From Tetrapyrgos nigripes (Eukaryota; Basidiomycota; Agaricomycetes; Agaricales; Campanellaceae), in NCBI GenBank assembly GCA_013368315.1, contig JAACJM010000195.1, forward strand, positions 62,001 through 126,000: a DNA stretch of 64,000 bases. The letters run 5' to 3'. Below the pieces are notes generated by a model. That model did no database searches. It saw nothing but the letters and a program-made list of their open reading frames with translations, and was not told where the DNA came from. The position numbers and the translations under genes were made by a program. Positions 21,190 to 33,825 of this stretch are shown in pieces (positions within the stretch are counted from its first letter, which is position 1; every line of letters begins with the position of its first letter).

Positions 21190-24006
21190 TCAAGAACTAC
21201 TTGGAAGGATTGTTATGATCCTTAGAAGTAACGAAAATTCATTTGAGACACCCGGATGACCCAGACGAGTAGCGCCCAGCGTTCTTTCATAGATCTTGCT
21301 TCAATTGTGTCACACTGAGGCTTGAAATTTCTGAAAACTTGAAAGTTTACCGGTATCACTTGAGGATTACGTCCAGCGGCAGAATTCTGAGCAAGCAAAG
21401 ATGTTGAGTGGCATATGCCGAGTGGGCTGAGGCAGCCAGAAGAAGGGAACGACGGGGGCAAAGCTGGTAGGCACAATAAAGTGCCGCAAACAACTCCTGC
21501 CAATCAGAAGGGCTTGGAACGAACCTATTGACTACAATAGTTTTGATTAGGGTGAGAGGGGGGCCTAACACTCAGGCCCAGGTGGCAGGCGCTGGGCAGC
21601 TCCTCACTGGCAAAGGCGATAACTTCCGAAGTAGCGGGCTATGCCACGTGCATGGCAGGCATGTGATCGCCAAATTTGGAACTCACCACGAGCTTGGCCT
21701 CCATTACCTGGCTTTCTCGACGTCGCCCAAAGCCATTCAAAATTTGATCAGCTTGTACACACGTCTGGTCACTTTCCTCGGTGTACTACCTTCACTTTGA
21801 TGCCGAGGTCAGTTATCTCATACTTTTTATTTGACAATAACTAACGATTTGTTCTTTTTTCGCGTTTTATGTCTTCTTTTTGTTCTACATATCTAGACAC
21901 TGAAGCAACCTCCCTACCATCCATACCCACCTCAAGACTTGCGAACGTTGACCGTAAACTCTCCGAATCGCTCTTTTGCTTGCCAACCCCATCTACGCAC
22001 AAATTCATTGAATACATCCAATGACCTAGACACGCTGACCCCTCACCCGTTCGCTCTCGTACCGTCGGTACCAGCTCATACAGTGTCGGAGTTGATTGAG
22101 GACCCACAAGAGTCTGGACAGTTCCAAAGCTGGTTCGGAGAGAGCAAAAAGCCGCAGAAAGGGCAGCAGCAGACGACGAGAATGACTCAAAATGCTTTTC
22201 CTCTTCTCTAAAACCCACACTTTCTTACGTGCCCACCACTTCTTCCGTCCAACTCTCAACCCTATGCCCTTCTCCACCTTCACCAAAGAAATCACGCTCG
22301 CGAAAAGGGTTTTCTCCGAATTGCAGCCCAAGCCAAACCAACCCAACAACTCGGAGCACCTGTTGACGAGGGGAATGATCAAAGGACAGGTTTGGGTGGG
22401 TGTAAAGAAGATGATTGGGACTGGGGACGATAATGTCAAGACATTTTCGTTGGTTTTTGGACATAGAGGTGATGGTGAAGAAGGACATGATGACGAGGGA
22501 GAACGTAGTGGTGATAGTGGTAGTGGGTATGAGAGATGATACTTCAGGTACGTTTCTGTTCATCTTTTTGCGGTTTAGTGTCGGTTTTGTTCTTTCGAGT
22601 TTGCCCCTTCGTTCCCTTTTTTCCTCAATATCATTTAATGATACCTGCGACGACAAATACATAATAATCACTTCTTTTCTCCCTTTTCGTTCAGATGCGT
22701 CGCCCAACCCACACTCTCCCACATATGCATACTCCCTACGCCCCCTTACGTCCCCGCCCAACGCTCCCTACTCAATTCCTTTGCCTACACTCAGGTCAAT
22801 GGATGTCTTCACTCGTTTCCCATGTTGCCCGCTCTAGCATCGACAAAACCTTCTCCCTTGCCCTGGAGAATTGCAGGGTTGATCAGGTACCGTTGCTGGG
22901 GATAGGCATTTCTTCCGCTCCTACTTCAGCATCTGGACGTTTCGAGATACGGGTCAGGTTCAGGCAACAACGAGGCAACGATCAAGTCTCTTCACCTTCG
23001 CCTTCGGACAACACACACAGCGTCGATGTGCAAATATTTACTTCAAGGCTTCAGGCTCCGACACAGGACAATCTTTATGCTCTTCTATGTATCTCTGGAT
23101 TCACCATTCCTCATAATCGTCAATGTCATTGTCAAATCCCGACGTTTTGACTGTCACACTTGTCACACCAGTCACACATACAAAATCCGAACACCCAAAC
23201 GACCTCAACATTGTAGCATGCCAACACATTGTGCACTCCTCACCAAACTCACGGTGGCGATTGATGGGTACTACTTATACCCTGGATGGAGCCAGATGGC
23301 CTCGAAGCTGCTGGTTCTGGAAATATTTCGATGGTTTGGTTTTTGGATGACAAAACCTACGATGGCAGCTAGCGCACTCGGTCCATCTGCGTTCGCTTTG
23401 AGGCTTTCGGTGAAGCATCCTACATGATATATCTTGCTTTGTCTGGAGTTTGGTGAGTCTGGTTATCCTCGTTGTGGAGATATCTTCCTGCTGATTATAT
23501 TGTCAATAGTCGTTAATCTCAAAGACTCCGTTATGGCACTTTGTTTCCCTAGCACATATTTAGAACAGACTTGGGCAGAACGGGCTGTGGCATGGAAAGA
23601 TTTGAAGGATGCTGGGTAGTCTCTGGGACTGGCAGTCTGGGAACCGGTAGAGTAGTGTTGCAATTATCTTCATTGTTTTCCTTGGTTTTTTGGACACTCG
23701 TGCAAGGGAATCGTAAGACAGACGTGATTGTGAGCAAAATTGTAATTGAAATGAATTGCGTAGACTATATGGAAGGCACGCCTGACTTTGCGAGCTTGAG
23801 TGTCCAAACGACATTGCCTTGGAAGAAAGCTGAATGATGGTGTGTCCCGCCGACGTCGTTTTGGGAGTCATTGATACTAGGCTAACGAAGACACGACTTC
23901 AAGGTGCTGAATGGACCTAGTATGGATAGCGGTGATCCAGGGGAGTCTGTTGATGGGTGGTGGTGACCCTTTCCCATCACACACCGTGACACCGAACCGT
24001 TCCTCC
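21190..24006 (+). other. Degenerate coding-like region, unrecognised
   Basis: Several plus-strand stretches look like eroded exons: one near 22435-22535 (SRHFRWFLDIEVMVKK) ending in a GTACGT donor; one near 22800-22990 (SIDKTFSLALENCRVDQVPL, GRFEIRVRFRQQ) with a Ser/Pro-rich tail; and one near 23270-23450 broken by TGA and TAG (VWFLDDKTYDGS, SICVRFEAFGEASYMIYLAL). They precede the gene tail at 24007-24224 on the same strand and could be upstream exons of that gene. I could not assign a family or join them. Confidence 0.3.
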
Positions 24007-24224
24007 GCCAAAACACGTTTGTTCTCTTATCCGTCGTACTTTTAACGTATATTCTCCCCATTTCGAGTATTGGAAATACAGTGAGGAGTATCATGGATGG
24101 ACTCAACCGGATGATGGTGACCAAAGACGGTGTGGAAGTGGAGAGGGACGAGTGGAAGATTTGGGGGGAGAAGTTGCTTTGTGTCTTTGGTGGGTCCTTT
24201 GCAGACGAGACGAGACGAAGCTAA
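24007..24224 (+). pseudogene. Unrecognised gene tail, copy 2 (open version)
   Basis: An open C-terminal exon: a hydrophobic segment (TFVLLSVVLLTYILPI) predicted to span a membrane, then SIGNTVRSIMDGLNRMMVTK, VEVERDEWKIWGEKLLCVFG and a stop at 24222-24224. The homologous copy at 8448-8653 is frameshifted. The sequence is clearly protein-coding in origin because the two copies differ mainly at synonymous or conservative sites. I do not recognise the protein. Confidence 0.5.
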
Positions 24225-27200
24225 CACCCCCCACTATCCCGTCGTACAATACCCCCGAGCGCTTCTCCCCCCAACTCCACCACTGCCGGCATCGCCTTCA
24301 CCATGTCTAACACGAAGAGACCGTTTACACTTACTTTGCACTTACTCCAACGACAACCCCAACAAAGAACAAGGTCTTTTCATACTCTCCCAGAATATGC
24401 TAGTGCAGGCCGCTGTATACAGCGGCAGGTACGAGTCCTCATCCTCTTGCACAAAATCAATTGAACGATCGACTCTGAAGAGATCCTAGGCTCTGGTCAC
24501 TCGACGGAGAATTTGCAGAGAAGGTATTTGGTGCCAAGTCTGCCGTGTTAACAAAATAAGATATGTTTTCCCAGGATGCGATAAGTGCGACCATTTGACC
24601 TCACAATAAGACTCGTCCTATAAATAGGACTCGTAATCTATGCTTGTAAATCGTGGACAAAATTATCTCCCGAACTTTCCTCTGATTTTTACCCTTTTCG
24701 CACTTCCCCAGGCCGTTTTCTCCTGCCGAACTTCTCTTCAAGCCAATCGAACATTTGTTGCAGGATCGCACTTCTCTCCGATAATTCCCACGAACACTTT
24801 GAGCGTGACGCGTGACATCTCTCCTCTCCCCAAATCTAGCTCACCGAACACTTCTAGTAAATACTTCTCGTCGCGCGAACACTTCTCGTCGTCGAACAAA
24901 CACTCTAAGCGTGACGTGACATCTCTCCTCATTCCCTTTTGATCCAGATTTCCGCTGCACACTTCCTTGGCAAGGGAACACAGAAACATATAGGCATGAA
25001 ACACCACATCTACTACAGACCTATATGTACCTAAAGGGCCCCACGTCCATACCATTGTCCCCTTCCGAAGTATATCTGTCATCCCCGCATACATATATGA
25101 TTTCCAGAATCGCGTATGGGTTCTGAGACCGTAAGCTGCGAAGTTTGTGCCTCCTTATCGAACATTCGAGACAGTACATATATGCTGACAACTATACAGT
25201 GTACACGGCCTAATGAGCTGAGATACATATATCAGCATGCCTGCAGACCAACGCCTGCCAACCCCGGATGGTCTCGCGACCTCAAGACTATATATCAAGC
25301 GCGGGGTCTTATGTCCGGAATGAGATCCCATCAAATAGCTCCACCTGATCTCCCGCCCCATCGGGATCCCATTTTGATTAATCGCCCGCTGCCCAATAGG
25401 AGGAGTCATGCCGAGACGTGCCGCTTCCAGGTGGTGGAATGGCCTGGCCATATACCTACATCGCCGGCGTGTCACCAGCCTGGCCCCAGTCCATGAATAT
25501 ACGGATGTGGGTCCTGGCTTTTGTCCACTGATATACAGATATTGGTACACCATCGCCTTGTTGGGCATCGACATAGGCAGTCGATAGACATTCCCCAGTC
25601 AAGCCATTTTGGCGATATTCGTTGCAGGTCGCGGGTTGCCTCAACGACCGCCACTGTATTTGCCAAGTATTTGCATAACCACAGTAGTAGAGTCAATGTG
25701 CAGTAGTATCAGCTAACAGTGAAACGCCACACCGTCACCTTCGGAGATGCGAGGGTGATGCTGGCGCATCATGCAAAACGAACTAACTTCAAATGACCTG
25801 TGGTGTAATCATTCTCATCAGTATTGTCTCCAGATTAGATTGAGAAAGGGACTTGAAAAAATCCTTGAAGATATGGATTTTATGATGCAATTTGAGCATA
25901 TAGTCTGACTCCCTGATCGCAATGGACACTTCAGTTCAGACAGGCGTTCCATACCGCATCTAGACTGAGTTTGGTTTCTCTGACTCGTTCACAGTTTCCG
26001 GTGTTACTAAACAAGGAGATCCTCTATCACTGAATGATTTCCTACGTGATGATCTGGGTCGACTGTGTATCTGCTCGTCGATCACACTGAATGCAGGGTG
26101 TCCGGAGACTCAGGAAGCCGATTCAGTACCCGAGTCGCTGCAGTACGAGTCAGCCCTGAAGTAAAAACTGAGAATATGTCGAGAATATGCGAAACTCATA
26201 ACCCAACGTTCGGTCTTGACTCGGTCAACTGACAGTCCTGTAAGCACACTCTTAAATGACTGACACTAGCGTTACAGGTCTGCCCATTAAAATACAACAG
26301 CGCGCTCTTCCATCCTATGTAATAGGTGTCAGAGTTCAACGATTTGACTTTCGATTCACTTTTTCAGAATTGGACCAGAATCGAAGAGTCGAAGGGTGAA
26401 TTGGCTCTGGCGTCAATTCTTTCTATATCTACACAACGCGACTCTCTTGTTCACCCTGAGCGGTGGAGTAGGCCGAGGGCTGGCTATCGCTACGCCAGAG
26501 CCAAACGCAGTGGATTGAAGTCAAGAACTAACTATGGCGTACACGCTGGCAGTATCCTACGCGATCACGTGTCACTACAGGACCTACGCCGCCCCGAAAC
26601 CCCTACTCCAGCGGTCTCCCGATCTCCCATCTTTCTGGTGCATCGCTATGTCGGAATTGACTTCTGTCCGTTTCCCAGTCTATTTCAATCCCACTACAAA
26701 CGGGTTATGGAAAGCGAGTCAAGCTCGAGTTTCAACCATCGCCTATTTGGAATTGAATCCCACATTGGGAAGAAAAGAATTTCTCCCTGATGTGACATGT
26801 CGGTATTGTGCTGTCATCTCATCCACGGCTGCGAAACTTAGTTATAGTTGACAAGCGAGGCGGCCGTTGTCTCGCTCCGGCTTCCTAGCAGCCGGGAAGG
26901 CGGCAGAGGAAGAGGGTGCAGGCAAGCAGCAGCAAATAATCGGTCCAAAAAAGACAATGTTAAGTAGTTCAAGAATTTGACACTTGTCAGAAATCCCTGC
27001 ACCTCCTGTCCAATTGGTATTCTTGCTCAGGCTACTATGCTTGTCCTCTCACTCCGTCAAAGCAGTCTTATTCACTGAACTTGGTGTGCTCCCTACTAAT
27101 TTCCCTGCCATCCCATAAATACGTGAGACTTGCAGTTGCGTTGGAAGCCAACATTACCATGGCTCGAGATGTGTTGGGTTCGTGACTTCTGTACCATTCT

Positions 27201-27291
27201 GGGTAAATTTCCTGAGCCAATAGTAACACTTCCACAAAAAGTTTGCTAGCCTGCCACTCTGAACAGGATATCACAGGCTTGATCTCGAATA
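24225..27291. other. About 3 kb without a supported gene
   Basis: It contains short repeated motifs near 24790-24940 (two versions of AGCGTGACGTGACATCTCTC-like sequence). An open minus-strand stretch at 25155-25644 (GDGVPISVYQWTKARTHIRI) is interrupted. A 154-codon plus-strand frame at 26326-26790 overlaps another open frame and resembles no family I know. None is supported. Confidence 0.45.
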
Positions 27292-28175
27292 TTACAAAGA
27301 TGACGGATATACAATCAAATATTCGAGTCTATCTACTCCATAACCGCAGTAGATGATAAAACCCTGTGTATTTCCGAGCGCTGGTCTCGAGATCACGTAC
27401 CAGGACAATTCATGACATCGAGACTCACTTTTCCATTTGCTTCTTTGGTTTCGGGTGAAACTCCAGCGTACAACGGTGTAAGAGCTCCCGTGGGTGCAGG
27501 CGAAAAGAGCCATCCCTACCAATCGTAGTTAGTTTCAAGCATAATAGACCTGATAGACCGCTAGACATACGAAGAACACGGTGAACACCATAAATACACC
27601 AGGAGTAGTACGTTGAAGGTCAGTTTTGAGATTCCCTGGATTTAGGCTGTGTGAACAAATTCCTTGATCGCCAAAGCGGCGCGCGAATTCGTTGGACAGA
27701 GCCATGTTGGCCTTCACGAGAAAGCAAATCAGTGTTAAGCTCGGCTTCACGACGAAGAGAACGTAATAACTTGCTTTGCATGTACAATTTCCCGGATCCC
27801 ATTTTCTTTCTTGCTGGTCCATCACGCAGAGTATTGAAGTTGATCGTATCAACGAACAACTGAGCAGAAGAAGAGGTATGTATAATCCTGGAAAAACGAC
27901 GCGCCCTTGATCAAACAGGGTTGAAGTAGAAGACGGATGAGTAGAAAGTGGCCAATGATATTGGTCCCGAATTGCAGGTCGAAACGGACGTCGGAGAGGA
28001 AAATCAAGGAAACGAAAAGTAAAGACATAGATGTCGACAATGAAGAGGGCAGCCCGAGAAGAGAGCTGGGTAATGTCATGGGTAATGGGATTTCCTGAAC
28101 TCGAGGCATTACTTTTTGGACTCTCCAGACTTTGCGCAGTCATTGTACTCAAAGACTGTTGGAAGCTGCTTGCAG
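27292..28175 (-). pseudogene. Short-chain dehydrogenase/reductase, broken copy
   Basis: Minus-strand pieces match classical fungal short-chain dehydrogenases in the right order: FDLQFGTNIIGHFLLIRLLL (substrate-domain helix region), KLYMQSKL (a degenerate form of the catalytic YxxxK region, usually YGQSKLAN), [26 protein letters not shown], and GALTPLYAGVSPETKEANGK near 27430-27490. These enzymes are NAD(P)-dependent oxidoreductases. The copy is dead: the pieces lie in different frames, the acceptor before the last piece is mutated, the Tyr-x-x-x-Lys motif context is altered, and the Rossmann nucleotide-binding N-terminus is not found. A fragment of the same gene lies at 60270-60430. Confidence 0.85.
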
Positions 28176-29225
28176 GCTCTCAGCGTTGGCGGTGTCGAAA
28201 TGAAGGTTGCAATGTGAACCATACAAGTATCTGTTGAATGGAGACGGAATCGTTGGTACTGCACTGAATCATAGCATTGTATTAGCACTTGCCACTGCTT
28301 CGCATGGCAAATTACGAGGCCCGTTTAAGTAAAACGGTTTCGTATGCTGCTGAGCAAAAAATTCTTTTAATTAGTCAGAGCCTAATACTGTACCATTTTA
28401 ATGTAACGGCGCCTTTAAATGACCTTGGATTAGAGGTATCCATAGTGATTCAGAGTCTCAGAGAGCGGCTCTTGATGACTTTCGACGGCTGTTGAGGGAA
28501 GGTAAACGCGTCTGAAGCATCGTGCTGGTTGGTGGGCCTGGTGCATCGACAGCGACGGAGGGAAGGCAGGAATGACGTGTCAGTTGAGCGTCAGCTGAAA
28601 TGGCAGTGTTCGGGCACTTCGGAGCGCTGAGGTGGCGTGTAAAAGTTAGAACCCGTGAGAAAGTTTGGTACTCAATTGGGGGTTCGACATAAGTTAAAAC
28701 TCGGCCTAAAGGGCCTCGTAATGAGTACCTGCCAGAGGAAAGTCCTAACGACGTACTCGTCTCTAGGTAATAAGTAATCGTCAGTTTGACGCAAATAAGA
28801 CACTACGCAGTGTTCCTGACTCGAAGCTGGACTTGGAGATCATGCAGGACGAGAACGCGAATATATGTATTTGTGTATCCAAGTCTCTAGAGATCAAGAT
28901 CTGAAAGGCACTGACAGTCAGAGGAGCGCCTCATCACATTTTGAAGAAAATCACACCTAATCTGCATCCTGGCCAGTCCCTAAAAACACCCAGCCCTGCC
29001 ATTCTCAATCTCTGCTATGGTTTCCGTACGAGACGCTGGACTCAAATTAAGGCTCCAATCTGTTAAATACTGTTACACCTTGGAGCATAACTTAATAGGT
29101 AACAAGTATTAACATGTTATAACTTGTTATAACTAGTTATTAACTGGTTTTATATGGGTCCTCTTTTTCAACTCAAATTTCCATCTCATGATGGATTTCA
29201 AAGAGCCCATTTCTCAAATAAATTG
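28176..29225. other. No gene seen
   Basis: Non-coding sequence with an AACTTGTTATAACTAG-type run of GTTATAACTTGTTA repeats near 29105-29150. Nothing else is identifiable. Confidence 0.5.
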
Positions 29226-29570
29226 TAGGGCTCGGCACCGTTACGGGTACTGTCGTATGAGTGAAGAGCAGGGCTACTCAAACAGCACAGAGAAGGCATG
29301 GGAGTACCCGTAATAGTCCATGCTGTATACAGCTGATACGGTCGTAATACGGTTGCTTTTAATACACCTGTAAATAACACGTCCGCCGAAAAATAAACTC
29401 ATACATCTTACCCAAATTTTACTTGCACATGAAATATTTACGGACGGGATATGACCCATTCCCATACTGTGCCCTGGTGAAAGTTGTACGACACGGGTAC
29501 GGAAGTTCTATTGAATTTACGACCCATAAGGAGTACGGTCATACCATATACGGTATGGCACCATGTCCCA
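29226..29570. mobile_element. 345-bp hAT-type MITE relic
   Basis: The left end TAGGGCTCGGCACCG differs at one position from the 15-bp terminal repeat of the full hAT element at 11377. The right end (GGCACCATGTCCCA) is a decayed inverse. The flanks are ATAAATTG (29218-29225) and ATAAATTC (29571-29578), a 7-of-8 target duplication. Internal TACGGT-type repeats also match the large element. It is probably a non-autonomous derivative of the same family. Confidence 0.7.
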
Positions 29571-29578
29571 ATAAATTC

Positions 29579-30149
29579 TTCATTTACACACTCATCATGC
29601 TCATGCTCAGGCCACTGTGATGCTCAGGTGCGCAGGGGTTGGTGTGGCTCAAAAGAGAGTATTAGTAAACTTTCTCAAACCAGCCAAAGACCAGGCCCTG
29701 ATAGTGAAGTATACTCATAGTTGGGTAATTGGTACGAGGAAAATGTGGGCCACCGCTGTGCGTGGCATGAGAACGAGGCTCAGATTTAGTGATTGGTGAT
29801 GGCGGGAAGGGCCATTCAATCAGGAGGTAAAGCTATTAAGCACAGCCACATGTGGCAGCGTCAGATTACGAGGCCGAAGAATGAGGCTGAGTTCTTAACA
29901 CTCAGTTTCTACTTGTGGCTATACGAGTTGTTCCCGGTTTTTTCCGTGCCATTCTTTCCGATTTGTCCCTCATCATATCCGCCACGTTTATGTATATCCG
30001 CTCCATTGTCTAACACTCTAACGGCGATCGATCCCGCAATATGCTCAGTTTAGAGACCGCTCTGACAATGTTTTTAATATGTGAAGAGGAGCGGATAGGA
30101 ATGAGAGGATTAGTACGCAGAACGGAAACGAAGACGTAGCGTAAACACA
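29579..30149. other. No gene seen
   Basis: Short overlapping open frames only. The left part of the DHHC relic may extend a little into this segment, but I cannot recognise it. Confidence 0.45.
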
Positions 30150-30950
30150 GAAACACACCTCACTTCTCAACCCCAATGCCTCAAAAAACAGAGGGTAGCC
30201 TAGGAAAACGAACAGGGCTGTTGATAGCCTGAGGTAGGCCAAAAAGGACAGTTTGGTTAGTTTGGTTAGAAGAGGCAAAGGGGAGGGAAAAAGGACAAAC
30301 AAAAACACAATAAAATGTCTTATGTTGTATATCCCGACGCATTGGTTTATCCCTACAAAGATGACAGAATCGGCAAAAGAGAGCTGGAAAGAGGATGACC
30401 TTGCACTATCAAAGCGTGTCAGCGTTAGAAATAAACAAAGAAAAGAGGAACGCTCACTGGACAATGATGATCATATTTCAGCATGCAACGTTTACATATC
30501 CTACAATGATGCGCTCTCTCTCCGTTGGGAGAAGAGACAGAACCGTTGTCAGGCCCAAACTCTACAGGTCGTCGAGGGGGAACACTCACCTCTGGCCTCA
30601 TCGCTGTACACTTTTACACTTTGTCATATCCGCCTTGGTTATATTCCATTCATCTACTTCTGCTTCCTCTAAAGACCCTTCCTCCGCGTCGACGGTCTCT
30701 AACGGTCTATACCCATCCACAGCTCTAGATTTTGCGTTCTTTGGTCTAGCTCAAGTCCAACTGTGAGGAAACGCCGTAGCCCGTTGTATAGGCTTCGCAT
30801 CCATGAAACCAGGCGGAGTCGTGCAAACCAGATAGTAGTGTGTAAATAAGTTAAGGGTGATGAGAATACAGATGGGTCCAGTGAGGAGTTTGTACGGGAG
30901 GGTTGGGTAGATGATATCAACTTCAAAGCAACTAGAGTCAGAACCTCTGC
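30150..30950 (-). pseudogene. DHHC-type palmitoyltransferase, broken copy
   Basis: Minus-strand exons read as a membrane-bound S-acyltransferase. A transmembrane stretch YKLLTGPICILITLNLFTHY is followed by CTTPPGF, then NAKSRAVDGYRPLETVDAEE, then the zinc-finger core [18 protein letters not shown] (DHHC at about 30458-30475), then GINQCVGIYNIRHF, then LGYPLFFEALGLRSE. DHHC enzymes attach palmitate to cysteines of membrane proteins. This copy cannot work: a TGA follows AFPHSWT, and a lost A in the Cys-rich motif (near 30607) shifts the frame before the DHHC exon. Introns are still visible. Both protein ends are missing. It lies immediately 3' of an unrelated open gene, so the junction near 30960 is probably a breakpoint. 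Confidence 0.85.
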
Positions 30951-30974
30951 TGGTAAGATAGTAGAAGTACTCAC

Positions 30975-31972
30975 ATCCGTGATAGGGACATTTGGATAAT
31001 GATCTTGGGAGTAATACAGCCGGTGTCCATCGAAAGCTCGAAACATCACAGGCTCAGCCGCAGGATATTGGGAGTAATAGGGACAGAGTGGGTTGTAACA
31101 TTGCAGCGCCCAACACCAAATCAGTGAATACTCAACAGGGTCGGACCATAGTTCCCTTGCATCCACAGCAAAGGGATCAGTCAGAGCATTTTGCTCATCC
31201 CAGACAATGGAGCAGAAACCAGAACCACCTGAGAATGCCCTCGGAATAGCAGGACAGTTCAAACAACGAACACTGTCCATAGAGTTGTCCGAAACAGCAG
31301 TAAAGTCCAGTTCTACAACGTCCTCAATGGCGTGCATAATGTTACTGGACGCATCAATGCAACGAACGAACGCACACTGATCGTCGAAGTCGTTGGAATA
31401 AAACACAACCCAGGCCGAACAAGAAAAGAACGTGGAGTGAAGAGTCGAGGTTTGCAAGAGCAGAAAATGATACATGCTTTTCTGTCCTTCACGGATAGCG
31501 TATATGGCGAGGGTCTTCTTTAACTGACTGCGTGTTGTACCAAACCACACAGTGTCGCAAACCATCTCCAACCCGTTAATTGGCCCATTGTCCATGAATT
31601 GGTACCTGCAACATATGTCAGCAATACCAAAGGATCGCTGAAAGAGACATACCCCTTTGGAGTGAAATATTCTCGCCAACAAGGGACATGTGTCGCATGA
31701 ATGGCCACATCAATGACTTCCAAACGCTTTGGAGAATAATGCATCCCAGCCACAACAGCAGCCGACTTGAATATTATCGCGTCCGTGTCAGCCATGAGTT
31801 GTATGAGGCAGTCTACGTCACCGTCTATTAGACCGAGAACCCCTCGGCAACGTCGTGCCTGTTCACGAGTCTTTCCGTAATCAGAAGCACCAGGATAATC
31901 CCACATTGTCGGGGAGTTTTGCGACAAGACAGACATTTGAAGAAAGCTCAGAAAAACTACAATTTGCGACAT
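30975..31972 (-). CDS. Unrecognised two-exon protein, possibly secreted
   Basis: ATG at 31972 starts MSQIVVFLSFLQMSVLSQNS, which could be a short signal peptide. Exon 1 (31653-31972) is joined across a GTATGT...TTGCAG intron to exon 2 (from 31605) in phase (TPKG-YQFMDNGP). Exon 2 is open to 30975, where GTGAGT could be a donor; without splicing it stays open to 30699 and would overlap the DHHC relic in another frame. The Cys- and aromatic-rich sequence (WALQCYNPLCPYYSQYP) matches no family I know. The true 3' end is uncertain and may be chimeric with the neighbouring relic. Confidence 0.45.
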
Positions 31973-33825
31973 TAAATATGGACACATGTACTCCTATAGT
32001 GAGACACCTAGAGAACCAATATGACCGAGATAAACAGGCACTGCCCTAAAAGTTCCCAAAGATCGATCGTGCAATAAGGCTCATGCACCTGTATGATCCC
32101 AAAAACTATTTCTATCGCAACATCATCAGTGTAGATACTACAGTTCCAAACATAAATAAAATTTTAAAAAAAATTGCCCCCAAAAAAATGAGAAAAAGAG
32201 TGCATACCTATTCATCATTGGAACGCAACCCCTTGACGTAACGCCAATAGCATCTCCTAAGATTGGTCGCCCCAGCCATGAAGTCATCGACGGCAATGGC
32301 GTCCTTGAGCCGGATGTGGCCCAACGTCACTCTCGATTGTATTCATTTATTCCTGCCCTATTGTTGCACAATGAGTAGAAATACGCGAGTTATGTTGTCG
32401 AGACGTAGTGAAAGATGAAGCGTAATGAAAACTCGTTCTCGAGCAAATATACCACTTGCTAGGCTTCCGAATAATGGCCTTATTGAGTATACAACAAGCT
32501 TGGAGTTGATGTTTAAAATCAGGCTAAAAAGCAAGAAATAAAATTGACGCGTACTTTAACATTTTGTCTTTGCATTGTCTCTTCTATACTATTATTCCTA
32601 TACTGTTTCCAGTCAATAGTTCCTTTCCTCTTTCGGTCCATTGCATTCTCCCATCCCTCATATTTCTTCCTGAATTCCAACGTATGACTTCGCGTGGTTT
32701 TGAGGAGAGAGGGTAATATGAGCGGGTGGGATTATCATTGCCGTCAAAATATCTGGGACTGTGAAGAGATTTGGAAGAGCAAGCTTTATCGTAGATTAGA
32801 ACGGGGTTGTTTATATATGTAGAAGTAAATGTAAGCTCACACAAAAATTTCAGTAAGCCTGAACAAGAACCCGAGAACTGGACAAGCATCTGGCATAGAT
32901 CCCTGCAATGAGACCAAAGAATCAAAAGCGAGAGAAAGGACAAAAGTAATGCCGTGATGGTAGTGGGAGTATACTGCAGGGCTGATGTTGACAGTGAGGA
33001 ACTCCTTAATCATAAGAAAGAACTTGGATATCTCAAGATGGAAACGTGAAAAAGGTGGGGAATAGTCTGAGAAGAGAAATGGACGTCACCATTGTGTTTA
33101 TCATCCTTTCCATCATCGTCTTACAGCCCTCGCTATTTCTGTCTCTAACCACAATCTATTCGCTTTCTGCCTACTCCCTAGCATCTTCAAGTGGCATGGA
33201 CGTAGTCATGGAGAAAGTTGGATTTTGAAAGAGATACGAGTAGAGCGATTAGGAAATAGTTCAGATGGATATAGTTGAAGCTGGTTTGGTTCCAAACATA
33301 AAGAGGTATCCCTAAAGGGACAGACGACGGAGCAAAACAGACTCGGAGAGCTCATAGTTGTGTAGAGCGAGTGGAGAGGAGCATTGGTGGTGGTTGAAGC
33401 GTTCAGGCACAGGGTTAACGTTGGGGTTAGGGTTCTGACGGCCGTGTCTCAAGCTTCAAGAATCAAGCTCAAGGCCTCAATGTTCAACACTTTTGCCTCA
33501 GGTCGCACTCACTCCTACAGCATCTTAATACTACTTCTCAACTTTCTGGACTCGACAATCTCTTGTTTCAAAAACCCCTTCGGAACTTTTGGCTATGATG
33601 TTATTATCTTCTGTGAGAAATTTGGGATTGCGGCCAGCGATGTTGGTAGCAGTAAACAGAATTGTAAAAGTATAATCTCTCACACTTTGTTACTGTAAGA
33701 CGGCTTGAGGAAAAGGAGAGGAAGACAAGACATTTTTTAGGAGACGTTAGCGTAGATAGAATTTCTGAGGTTATGTCTACATGCATTGGATATGTAAAGT
33801 TATAGTAACGTTTTACACTGATATA
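31973..33825. other. No gene supported
   Basis: A short segment at 32215-32400 is open in more than one frame on both strands and could be an exon, but it has no recognisable partner. One GGGTTAGGGTT near 33424 is only about one and a half telomere-type units. Confidence 0.45.

Noticed and set aside
26326..26790. 154-codon plus-strand frame
   Set aside because: No family resemblance, no splice context, and a second frame is open over the same bases.
27535..28152. 205-codon minus-strand frame as an intact gene
   Set aside because: Dehydrogenase motifs switch frames within it and the nucleotide-binding part is absent; the long frame is accidental.
33420..33435. Telomere-like TTAGGG sequence
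   Set aside because: Only about one and a half units; not evidence of an interstitial telomere.
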